Source: Streptomyces sp. NBC_00258 (GTDB lineage: Bacteria; Actinomycetota; Actinomycetes; Streptomycetales; Streptomycetaceae). From it: a stretch of 64,000 nucleotides of DNA. The stretch is taken from assembly GCF_036182465.1 (NCBI RefSeq), contig NZ_CP108081.1:434001-498000 (forward strand), written 5' to 3'. The translations under genes and the position numbers were made by a program. Each line of letters starts with the position of its first letter. Position 1 is the first letter of the stretch. Of this stretch, positions 1 through 8,215 are shown piece by piece. Below the pieces are notes generated by a model. It saw nothing but the letters and a program-made list of their open reading frames with translations, ran no database searches and had not been told where the DNA came from.

Positions 1-1290
1 CACTCCCTCGGTGTGCCCGGTCAGCACCGCTGCCTGGCTGCCATCGGCGATCCGCCACAACCGTGCCGTCTTGTCCTGGCTGGCTGTGGCGAGCAGCGTG
101 CCGTCCGGGGAGAAGGAACAGCCGGTCACCCAGTAGGTGTGGCCGGTGAGTACGGCGTGTTCAGTGCCATCGGTGATCCGCCACAGCCGTGCCGTCCGGT
201 CGTTGCTCGTGGTGGCGAGCAGCGTGCTGTCGGGGGAGAAGACACAGCTGTAGGCGCGCCCCATGTGGCCGGTGAGCACGCCCCGTTCAGCGCCGCCAGG
301 GATCTCCTTCAGCAGCGCTGTGCGATCGTCGCTGGTGATGGCCAGCAGGGTACCGTCCGGCGAGAACGCGCAGCGGTACACCCGGATGTGGCCGGTCAGG
401 ACCGTGTGTTCGGTGCCGTCGGTGACCCGCCACAGGCGGGTCGTCTGATCGTTGCTGGTCGTTGCGAGCAGCGTGCCGTCCGGGGAAAATGCGCAGCCGC
501 GGATCCAGCCGCTGTGCCCGCTGAGTCGCGCCTTCTCGGTGCCGTCGGCGACCGCCCACAGGCGGATGCCGTCGGCCGCGCTGGCGGTGGCCAGCAGGGT
601 GCCGTCCGGCGAGAAGACGCATTTGTACATGGAGGAATGGCCGGTCAGCACGGTCCGTTCGGTGCCGTCAGCGATCCGCCACAGCCGGGCGGTGTCGTCG
701 TGGCTCGAGGTGGCGAGCAGCGTGCCGTCCGGTGAGAAGGCGCAGCTGTCCACCGTGTGGGTGTGCCCGGACAGGACTCTCTGTTCGGTACCGTCGGCGA
801 CCCGCCACATGCGTGCGGTGTGGTCGTGGCTGCTGGTGGCCAGCAGGGTCCCGTCGGGAGAGAAAGCACAGCTGGTAACGCCCTTGCCGTGGCCGGTCAG
901 CACGGCGTCGACGGTGCCGTCGGCGACCCGCCACATGCGTGCGGTGCCGTCCTCGCTGCTGGTGGCGAGCAGGCTGCCGTCCGATGAGAAGGCGCAGCTC
1001 GTCACCCAGTCGGTGTGACCGATCAGTACCGCGAGTTCGGTCCCGTCGGCGACCCGCCACAGCCGGACGGTGTGGTCGATGCCGGTAGTGGCGAGCACAG
1101 CGCCGCTAGGAGAGAAGGCGCAGTCCCACACACCTTCGGTGTGCCCGGACAGCACCGTCTGTTCGGTGCCGTCGGCGACCCGCCACAGACGTGCGGTGTG
1201 GTCGTTGCTAGTAGTGGCCAGCAGGCTCCCGTCGGGAGAGAAAGCACAGCTCGTGACGGCGCCCTTGTGGCCGGTCGGGTGGGGGCGGGC
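1..1290 (-). repeat. Ten tandem 126-bp WD40-coding repeats
   Basis: On the plus strand the string CCGTCCGGNGAGAAG recurs about every 126 bases (near 110, 228, 355, 478, 606, 727, 856, 979, 1106 and 1232). Each unit encodes one 42-residue WD40 blade. The units are very alike at DNA level, which points to recent amplification or gene conversion of blades. Confidence 0.85.
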
Positions 1291-3030
1291 TGGGTCAGGC
1301 CTGTCGGGCAGGGGCCATGTTGGCTCCACCCGGGGGCGCGGCAGGGTCTGTCGGTAGGCGTGGAGTTCGGCTTCAAGGCCGGGTTCGCCGTGCAGTTGGG
1401 CGGCCAGCGTCGCGCCCAGTGCTTCGGGCGGGTCAATCGGGCCGAGCAGATGGGCGGCGGACTGAAGGACCCGCCGCAGGTTTCTGGCGGTGAGAGTGTC
1501 TGACAGCTCCAGATCGGCGATGACGCCCACCACGGAACCGAGGCGACGCGTCTTAGCCTCGACCCAGCGCAGATCGCACACGAGGGTGGCCAGCTCCTCG
1601 TGTTGATCGGCCGCGGCCAGATGGTATGGCAGGTAGCGCCACAGATAGTTGGAGTCGGCGGGCATGGTCCACCACGGCCTCGGCACTCCGTCGTGTCGTG
1701 CCAACAGCGCAGCCGAGGCGGCGGTCAGCCGCCGGTGCGTCTCGGTGCGCGCGTCGGGTCCCTGGCGGGTGCGCAGGTAGGCTCGGATCACGTCGTGCAG
1801 CACTAGCCTGGGTCCCGGCGCGTCGAGTCGGTAGTCGGCTACCAGCCCCAGCCCGGCCAGTTCCTCGCACAGCGCGTCCACCCGCACGCCAGGCCACAGC
1901 AGCCCGAGAATGTCCTGTGGGATGTCCACGTCCTCGGGGAACACAGCCAGGTCCAGACAACGGATCTGGTCGGCCGACGCGAGCAGAGTCAGACTGGCCT
2001 CGACAGTAGCCGCCACAGCCCGGCTCCGGTCGGCCGGACGCGCAGGATCGAAAGCGCCGGGGCCGTCAGCCAGCAGCGTCCGCATGACCTGCTCGGCGGC
2101 TTCCTGCGCCGATTGGCCCCGCTCAATGCGCCGGCGCAGTGTGCCGTTGATCAGGTTGAGCAGCACCGGCCATCGTCCGGCCGCCTTGCTCAGCCCTTCC
2201 GTGATCTCTGCGGGAAGCCCCGCAACGCCGCCGGTGAGCAGGAGCCGGGCCTGGTCAGCGGACATGGCGTCCACGACGAGGTGACGACTACTGGCGGGAA
2301 GCAGGTCGGGAATACGGGTGGTGATGAGCCGCGTGCAGTCCCGGCCGCCGAACCCGAAAGGCCGAAGCTGCGACTCTTCCCATACGTCGTCGACAACGAG
2401 CAGCACCGATTCCGCGCGCTCGTCGAGCAGCCGTCCCAGCTCGGTTCCGGCGGCGTCCGGATCTGACAGCGTAGGCCGCCGTCCACTCAGTACACAGGCC
2501 AGGTCATTGATCCGCTCAGCCAGATCCGCACCACGGATCTCCTGGCCAAGGGTGGCCCATAGAAGACCGCCCGGATAGCGCTCGCGCAGCTGAGTCTGGT
2601 GACACGCCCAGGCCGCCAGCGTCGTCTTGCCGAACCCGCCGGCTCCTCGCAGCCCGGTGGTCATTCCCACCTCGGTGGCCCCGGCTGCCGACAGCGCGGC
2701 CATCAAACGAGCGGCCAGTTCGGGACGTTCCACCATCCGCTCCAACGGCGGCGCCATCCACGGCCGTCGGAGCTCCTCGGACGTCCTGGAACCATTCCCG
2801 TTCGGTCCTCCCCGCCCGGTTGCATCAGCCTCGTGGTCCACGCGCCAGACTTCGAAAGCGACCCACACTGCGACCAGCACGAAGAGTGCGGCCCCAACCG
2901 TCCAAGTCCACTGTGACGTCGCCAGGTTGGCCAGCGCACCCGCCGCGAACGCCAGTAGCGTCGAAGCCCCAGTAACGGTCCCCTGCCTGGAGAGCCTCTG
3001 CCCCACCCCGCTAGACCTTCGACGTGGCAT
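1..3030 (-). CDS. NB-ARC ATPase with C-terminal WD40 repeats (3' end beyond window)
   Basis: The reading frame is open from an ATG at 3030 to the window edge, so only the first 1010 residues are visible. Residues about 18-60 hold two hydrophobic segments, followed by an NB-ARC core: P-loop GLRGAGGFGKTT near residues 127-138 and kinase-2 LLVVDDVW near 208-215. From about residue 583 there are ten WD40 units of 42 residues with FSPDGTLLAT...TARLWRVADGTE-type cores. STAND proteins of this plan are ATP-driven switches whose propellers sense a ligand; in actinomycetes some act as regulators and some in phage defence. The N-terminal membrane segments are less usual than an N-terminal HTH or effector domain. 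The neighbouring Gabija pair favours a defence role, but that is inference from position only. The family call is firm; the function is not. Confidence 0.88.
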   Translation of the reverse strand, partial: MPRRRSSGVGQRLSRQGTVTGASTLLAFAAGALANLATSQWTWTVGAALFVLVAVWVAFEVWRVDHEADATGRGGPNGNGSRTSEELRRPWMAPPLERMVERPELAARLMAALSAAGATEVGMTTGLRGAGGFGKTTLAAWACHQTQLRERYPGGLLWATLGQEIRGADLAERINDLACVLSGRRPTLSDPDAAGTELGRLLDERAESVLLVVDDVWEESQLRPFGFGGRDCTRLITTRIPDLLPASSRHLVVDAMSADQARLLLTGGVAGLPAEITEGLSKAAGRWPVLLNLINGTLRRRIERGQSAQEAAEQVMRTLLADGPGAFDPARPADRSRAVAATVEASLTLLASADQIRCLDLAVFPEDVDIPQDILGLLWPGVRVDALCEELAGLGLVADYRLDAPGPRLVLHDVIRAYLRTRQGPDARTETHRRLTAASAALLARHDGVPRPWWTMPADSNYLWRYLPYHLAAADQHEELATLVCDLRWVEAKTRRLGSVVGVIADLELSDTLTARNLRRVLQSAAHLLGPIDPPEALGATLAAQLHGEPGLEAELHAYRQTLPRPRVEPTWPLPDRPDPARPHPTGHKGAVTSCAFSPDGSLLATTSNDHTARLWRVADGTEQTVLSGHTEGVWDCAFSPSGAVLATTGIDHTVRLWRVADGTELAVLIGHTDWVTSCAFSSDGSLLATSSEDGTARMWRVADGTVDAVLTGHGKGVTSCAFSPDGTLLATSSHDHTARMWRVADGTEQRVLSGHTHTVDSCAFSPDGTLLATSSHDDTARLWRIADGTERTVLTGHSSMYKCVFSPDGTLLATASAADGIRLWAVADGTEKARLSGHSGWIRGCAFSPDGTLLATTSNDQTTRLWRVTDGTEHTVLTGHIRVYRCAFSPDGTLLAITSDDRTALLKEIPGGAERGVLTGHMGRAYSCVFSPDSTLLATTSNDRTARLWRITDGTEHAVLTGHTYWVTGCSFSPDGTLLATASQDKTARLWRIADGSQAAVLTGHTEGV

Positions 3031-3893
3031 TACGGGACCCCCTCCCCGATGCAACTAGTCGTACCCAGAAAGGTACCGAGCGTGACCGGCAGCGTCCGAC
3101 GAACTGCAGCACCGACCCGGGAATGGCCAGTCACAGGCCCACACTCGGGATAGAACCGAGGACGCCGATCGATTGGAAGCCGCGCAAGAGCAACACAAAC
3201 CACACGGTCAGCGCTGCGATCGAGCTCCCCTCAACCTTCCCTGACCGCCAGACAATCCACGGAACGCGCAGCGGCTCATCAGCCGCAGCGGCACCGGCTG
3301 CCTCACACACCGTCACAGGGCCTGCCGTATGGCGCGGTTCCTCCCGGGCTCATTCGGCCGGAGCCGGTGCGCTGGCGAGTGCACCGGGGGCATCCACTCG
3401 AACTGGTCTGAGAGGGATTTGTGGAATGCGACCCCGCGATCCTGCACTCCGGACGCCTCGACGTGAAACCCAGGATCGAGCGTCCCGACGCCGAAGCGGC
3501 GAAGGACATTCTGGCGTGGCTTCGACGCCGACAACCGGCCCCACCGAATTTGGCCATCGCTGGCGCCGACAGACGTTCGATGACGGTCTGCCGGAGGCCC
3601 CGCCTCGTGGCCCCTACCTGCAGGTGGATGGCGGTGGGGCCGCTTCGGAACGTCACGCAGTGATCTGCGACCTCCCGGGGCCAAGTGGCCAATATCGAGG
3701 GGCCGTTGAACAACGTCACAGCCATCCTGGCGGGCACAGCGCCATGTTTCCCCCTGAAACAGCAAGACCATCAGAAAAGCTACAATCGCATCAGTGACTT
3801 CAGCCTGGCTGGCAAGTCCTTCTCCCGGCTGGGCAGTTGCCTCTCCCATCCGTGCGACGGAGCGCTCCCGCGGCGGCTGCGGTCTGAGGTGAG
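3031..3893. other. Gap without a convincing gene
   Basis: Open frames here (for example minus strand 3313-3936 and plus strand 3024-3797) have arginine- and proline-rich translations typical of out-of-frame GC-rich DNA and show no recognisable domain. A minus-strand 61-codon frame at 3131-3316 has one hydrophobic stretch but no ribosome-binding site. The region must contain the promoters of the leftward NB-ARC gene and the rightward gajA gene. Confidence 0.5.
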
Positions 3894-5756
3894 ATGGCTG
3901 AGAGGGCAGCAACGGTGAAGGTACGACGGCTGACACTGCAGCATTTCCGCGGCATCAGCCACGGCACCGTTGTGCTGAGCGGCCACTCGCTGCTGGTCGG
4001 CTCCAACAGCATCGGCAAATCCACCGTCTGTGAGGCACTGGAGCTCATCCTGGGACCGGAGCGGATGTTCCGCCGCCCGGTGGTCGACGAGTACGACTTC
4101 TACGGCACCCGCTACCAGCCGGTGGATGGTGAACTGCCCGAGATCCGGCTGGAGGCCGTGCTGACCGGCCTGTCGCCGGAGGCCGAGCGCCGCTTCGGAC
4201 CTCACCTGCGGCGGTGGTCGGCCCAGCGGGATGACTTCGCCGATCTGGAGCCGGGCGCGATGGAAAAGGCGGACGCCGGCGAATGGTGCCTGCCGGTGGT
4301 ATTCCTGGGCCGGTTCGACCCGCAGGAAGACGACTTCTTCGGCGGCACCTACTTCGCCCACCCCGAAAGCGTGCCGGATGACCTCACCGAGGAGAGCACC
4401 GAACTCGGCGCGGGCCTGCGCCCTTTCACCCGTGAGGACAAGCGTCACTGCGGGTTTTTGTATCTGCGGCCCAACCGGACCGGGAGCAGGGCGCTGACCT
4501 TCCAGCGGGGGTCACTGCTGGACACCATCGTGCGGCTGGAGGCCGAACGGGCCGGACCGCTGTGGGAGAAGGCCCTGACCGATCTTGCCGCGGTCGTGAT
4601 CGCGGGTGAGGATTCGGGCTTCGCCAAGATTCGCGGCGAGGTGGCCGAGCGGGTGGACCGCTTCGTGAGCCTGTCCGCGCAGCCTGACCCGGTGGATCTG
4701 CAGGTCTCCGAGCGCACCCGAGAGCACCTGCGGGAGGTACTGCGCCTGTTCATTGCCACCCAGCCCGGCACGCACGGCGTGCCCTTCAACCGGCTGAGTA
4801 CCGGCACCCTGAACCTGCTTGTGTTCGCCCTGTTGACCTACATCGCCGAGCTCAAGGGCGATCACTCGGTGATCTTTGCAATGGAGGAGCCGGAGATTGC
4901 GCTTCCGCCGCATGCACAGCGCCGCCTGGTCGACTTCGTCATCCAGCGCATGGGGCAAGCGATCGTCACCTCGCACTCGCCGTATGTCATCGAGAAGTTC
5001 GACCCCGGCAACATCGTGGTGCTGGGACGGAACGAGACGGGTGAGCTGAGCAGTTCGCCGGTGGTGCTGCCGACGGACTTCAAGGCCAAGCGGTACCGGG
5101 ACAACCGCCGCCAGTTCGCCGAAGCGGTGCTGGCCCGTGCGGTGCTGGTGGTGGAGGGCGCCACGGAGGCCGACCTGGTCCCCGCGGTCGCCGATGTCCT
5201 GGAGCAGGATCCTGCTGTGGACTATCTGCACCCCGACCTCGCTGGCGTCACGGTCTTCGACGCGCAGGGCGATGCTTCGGTGCCGCTGTTCGCTCCGGTC
5301 TTCAAGAGCCTGGGCAAGCCGGTGTATGGCATCCACGACACTCCGGTGCGGCCCTTCTCCCCCGAAGTCGAGGCGAAGACGGCCGACTTCACCCGCTACA
5401 CCGTGATCGCTCATAACGGGATCGAGGACCTACTCACCTCGGAGATCCCGCCCACGGTGCAGCGGCGCTTCCTCAGCTCGGCCGCGGGCCGGACGGACTA
5501 CCCGGTGAAGTGCGGGCTTCTGCACGAAGACATGGACGACGCCGCGGTTCGCACACTGGCTCGGCAGGTCCTCAAAGCCCGCAAGGGAGACGGCTACGGC
5601 GCCGCCCTCGTCGCCGAGTGCAGCGGCCTGGCCGACCTGCCGGCCTCGATTGCTGGCTTCCTTCTGCAGATCGACCGCGACCTGCGACCGGTGGCAGAGA
5701 CCGACACCACGCCCCCGGCGCCAGACGCCGACGGCGATGCGGCCGATGGAACTTGA
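3894..5756 (+). CDS. gajA: GajA-like OLD-family ATPase/TOPRIM nuclease (Gabija)
   Basis: This 620-residue protein starts at ATG 3894 behind GAGGTGAG. The N-terminal half is an ABC-type ATPase of the OLD family: LTLQHFRGI opening strand, Walker A GSNSIGKST near residue 40, and the signature-to-Walker-B stretch with VIFAMEEPEIALPP near residue 325. The C-terminal half has a TOPRIM domain with VLVVEGATEADLV (catalytic Glu) near residue 414 and VFDAQGDAS near residue 452. The next gene overlaps it by 11 bp and encodes a UvrD-like helicase, which is the defining neighbourhood of class 2 OLD proteins and of Gabija. In the known system GajA nicks DNA at specific sites when nucleotide levels fall during phage infection. 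The ATPase and TOPRIM assignments are seen directly; membership of Gabija rests on the pair. Confidence 0.87.
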   Translation: MAERAATVKVRRLTLQHFRGISHGTVVLSGHSLLVGSNSIGKSTVCEALELILGPERMFRRPVVDEYDFYGTRYQPVDGELPEIRLEAVLTGLSPEAERRFGPHLRRWSAQRDDFADLEPGAMEKADAGEWCLPVVFLGRFDPQEDDFFGGTYFAHPESVPDDLTEESTELGAGLRPFTREDKRHCGFLYLRPNRTGSRALTFQRGSLLDTIVRLEAERAGPLWEKALTDLAAVVIAGEDSGFAKIRGEVAERVDRFVSLSAQPDPVDLQVSERTREHLREVLRLFIATQPGTHGVPFNRLSTGTLNLLVFALLTYIAELKGDHSVIFAMEEPEIALPPHAQRRLVDFVIQRMGQAIVTSHSPYVIEKFDPGNIVVLGRNETGELSSSPVVLPTDFKAKRYRDNRRQFAEAVLARAVLVVEGATEADLVPAVADVLEQDPAVDYLHPDLAGVTVFDAQGDASVPLFAPVFKSLGKPVYGIHDTPVRPFSPEVEAKTADFTRYTVIAHNGIEDLLTSEIPPTVQRRFLSSAAGRTDYPVKCGLLHEDMDDAAVRTLARQVLKARKGDGYGAALVAECSGLADLPASIAGFLLQIDRDLRPVAETDTTPPAPDADGDAADGT

Positions 5757-7467
5757 CGACACCCGCCAGGCAATCCTGGCCAGCACCGGGCATGCACTGA
5801 TCGAAGGTGGGCCCGGCTGCGGCAAGACCACGATCGCTCTGCTGAAAGCCCTCAAGGCCCAGGAGCTTCTGCAGGACGAACAGCGAGTGCTGTTCCTGAG
5901 CTTCTCCCGCGCGGCGGTGCGGCAGATCAACGACCGGATGAGCGGACTGTACAACCGGTCCGCACGTGCCAGGCTGGAGGTGCGCACCTTCCACGCCTTC
6001 TTCCTCGAGCTCGTGCGCAGCCACGGCCGACTGCTGACCGGGCGGCCGTCGTCGTTCATCACCCCCGACCGGGAGCGGGAGTTGCGCGCCGACTTCGGCG
6101 GAGACAAGGACGCCTGGCCAGCAGAGTGCCGGCGGATGGCTACCGAGGAGGGGCGGTACGTCTTCGACCGACTTGCCGACACCGCCGCCAACCTGCTGGA
6201 AGGCAGTACCGCGGTGCGCTCCCTGTACTGCGGCATCTACCCGCTGATCATCGTGGATGAGTTCCAGGACACCAACATCGACCAGTGGCGGGCCGTCAAG
6301 TCGCTCAGCCAGGCTTCCACCGTGATCTGCCTGGCCGACCCCGACCAGCGCATCTTCGGCCACCTGCCCGGCGTCGACGAGGAACGCATCGCACACGCCA
6401 TCGCCCATCTGCAACCGGTCCGCTTCGACCTGTCAAAAGACAACCACCGCAGCCCGGAAGGCGGGCTGCTCGGCTACGCCAACGCCGTCCTGCGCAATAC
6501 CCCCTCCCCCGTCCCGGACAGCGTCAAAGCCCTTACCTACGCTCAGCAGCGGGGAGCCATTCCCGTCGAGATCCGCACTCACCAGGCGGTGATCGCCTTG
6601 CGGAGTCATCTACGGGCCGAGCTCAAGCGTGACCCCACGCTCGCGGTCCTGGCCACCACCAACAGCCTCGTTGGACGCATCTCCGAGAAGATCAGCGTGG
6701 AGAACGTGACAGCCCGCGGTGTGCTGCCGCCCGTCGATCACGACCTGCACTGGGACCCCGAGCTGTCCGCCGCAGCCGGATTCGTCGTGGCCTCGATGCT
6801 GGAGTGGCCCGCCCTGCCCCGCCTCGAAGCGCTCACCAAAACCCTTCGCGCCGTGGCCGACTTCTACCGCACCAAGTTCACGCGTGGCACCACCGGCGCG
6901 CGCAGCAAGATCCAGACCATCGAGCGGGCCATCACCGCGCTCACCGAAGGCAAACCACCGCGTGCCAAGACAGCCCAGTCCCTTCTGGCCGCCTACGACG
7001 CCGGCCTGAAGCTGGTCGGCCGGCCGGTTGCCGACTGGCAGGACACCCGAACCCGCCTGCAGGGGTCCGCCGAACTCGTGGAACTGTTCAAGCAAGTGCG
7101 GATGCTACGGATGCTGAACGCCACTGACCGACTGGCTCTCACCCTCACCCAAGCCTGGGACGGAGCAGCCGCCTACACGGATGCAGCCGCCGCTATACGC
7201 CGCGCCCTGGCCAACGACCAACTGGCCGTGCCCGAACAGAACACAGCCGCCGTCAGTCTGATGAGTATGCACCGCTCCAAGGGGAAGGAATTCGACGGCG
7301 TGGTCATCGCCGAGGGCGCCTACCACAGCCGCCTACTGGACCCGGAATGGGACGCTGAACGCATCCGCGGCAATCGCCGCCTGCTCCGCGTCGCCATCAC
7401 CCGCGCACGCCACATGGTCGTCTTCGTAAGGCCCGAGGACGGTCTGCCGCTGACTCCCAACCGCTAG
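5746..7467 (+). CDS. gajB: GajB-like UvrD/Rep superfamily 1 helicase (Gabija)
   Basis: I chose ATG 5746, which overlaps the gajA stop by 11 bp, over an in-frame ATG at 5650 whose extra 32 residues only restate gajA in another frame. The 573-residue product shows superfamily 1 helicase motifs in order: motif I IEGGPGCGKTT near residue 20, motif Ia FLSFSRAAV, motif II LIIVDEFQDTN near residue 167, motif III LADPDQRIFG, motif V SLMSMHRSKGKEFDGVV near residue 505, and motif VI LLRVAITRARHMVVF. It is slightly longer than the roughly 500 residues of described GajB proteins. GajB senses DNA ends made by GajA and consumes nucleotides. Translational coupling to gajA implies production in a fixed ratio. 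Confidence 0.87.
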   Translation: MELDDTRQAILASTGHALIEGGPGCGKTTIALLKALKAQELLQDEQRVLFLSFSRAAVRQINDRMSGLYNRSARARLEVRTFHAFFLELVRSHGRLLTGRPSSFITPDRERELRADFGGDKDAWPAECRRMATEEGRYVFDRLADTAANLLEGSTAVRSLYCGIYPLIIVDEFQDTNIDQWRAVKSLSQASTVICLADPDQRIFGHLPGVDEERIAHAIAHLQPVRFDLSKDNHRSPEGGLLGYANAVLRNTPSPVPDSVKALTYAQQRGAIPVEIRTHQAVIALRSHLRAELKRDPTLAVLATTNSLVGRISEKISVENVTARGVLPPVDHDLHWDPELSAAAGFVVASMLEWPALPRLEALTKTLRAVADFYRTKFTRGTTGARSKIQTIERAITALTEGKPPRAKTAQSLLAAYDAGLKLVGRPVADWQDTRTRLQGSAELVELFKQVRMLRMLNATDRLALTLTQAWDGAAAYTDAAAAIRRALANDQLAVPEQNTAAVSLMSMHRSKGKEFDGVVIAEGAYHSRLLDPEWDAERIRGNRRLLRVAITRARHMVVFVRPEDGLPLTPNR

Positions 7468-7989
7468 GGCGGGGGGGCCGCACATGGTGCTTCGCTAGGA
7501 GGGCCGTTCTTGCCTGGCCGGGGCATACGCGTATCGCTGACGTGGGCACGGCCCACGTGCCGCCCAAGGCGAACAGCAAACGGGGTGAGCTGGTCTCCGA
7601 GCGGTGTGGCCCGGAGATTCAGCCCAGTTGGCCGGGTCACACCCCAAATGCGTCCCGGGCCACGGTCCCTGTGTCATTTCCAAAGCGCAGGATCCTGCTG
7701 AACAGGCTCGCCGATGTGCGTCGGGCACGCAACTCGAAGTCCGGACGGGGCTGCAACATCCCTCAGCAGCATGCTGTCCCAGCGTCTCTCAGCATGCTCT
7801 GACCAGCATCAACGGCATATCGTTCATGATCGGGACAGTGTTGGGACAAACCCGGGACGGCAGGATTCCGGTTGGGCGTGCGTCCGCCGGATGCGGCATC
7901 ATCCAAGGAACGTGCTGCGCCGAGCAGGCCCCAAACCCGCTGGCGCGTGGAGCACTCAAGTCCAAAGCGCAAAGGGTGTGTTGACAGTT
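7468..7989 (+). other. Intergenic region downstream of gajB
   Basis: No frame here has credible protein character or a good ribosome-binding site. The longer plus-strand frames only extend upstream of the small membrane gene at 7990. I see no strong hairpin terminator directly after gajB. Confidence 0.45.
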
Positions 7990-8205
7990 ATGAGCGGAAC
8001 TCTTTCCTGTGTTGGGGCCGGTCGGCCCGAGCCTGAGCCGGCCCGGGGAGGCACGGTCGTTATTGCCGTGCTGATCATCCTGGTCGCACTGTCCTGCGCG
8101 GCGCTGCCCTGGCAGGAGATGCTGGCGGCTCTCGTGGTCGAGGTGACGGCAGCCATCACCCTTGCCGCGCTCCAAGCGTGGCGCACCGACGGCCGTCACG
8201 CCTGA
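7990..8205 (+). CDS. Small membrane protein, 71 residues
   Basis: From ATG 7990 this gives a 71-residue peptide with a short polar N-terminus (MSGTLSCVGAGRPEPEPARG), then two hydrophobic segments (VVIAVLIILVALSCAALP and MLAALVVEVTAAITLAALQAW) and a short charged tail. In-frame GTG 7978 and TTG 7981 are alternative starts, as the AAAGGG at 7971 is oddly placed for each. The stop lies 10 bases before the ATG of the HTH-GHKL gene, so the two are probably cotranscribed. A two-helix membrane partner next to a sensor ATPase is a common effector arrangement in defence loci; here that is inference only. Confidence 0.6.
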   Translation: MSGTLSCVGAGRPEPEPARGGTVVIAVLIILVALSCAALPWQEMLAALVVEVTAAITLAALQAWRTDGRHA

Positions 8206-8215
8206 CGGGATTCTG

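Noticed and set aside
3140..3170. tRNA-like GGATAGAACCGAGG sequence
   Set aside because: It resembles a T arm only loosely; no acceptor stem or anticodon arm can be built around it.
3313..3936. Minus-strand 207-codon frame between the NB-ARC and gajA genes
   Set aside because: It overlaps the gajA start, has shadow-type composition and no domain or ribosome-binding site.
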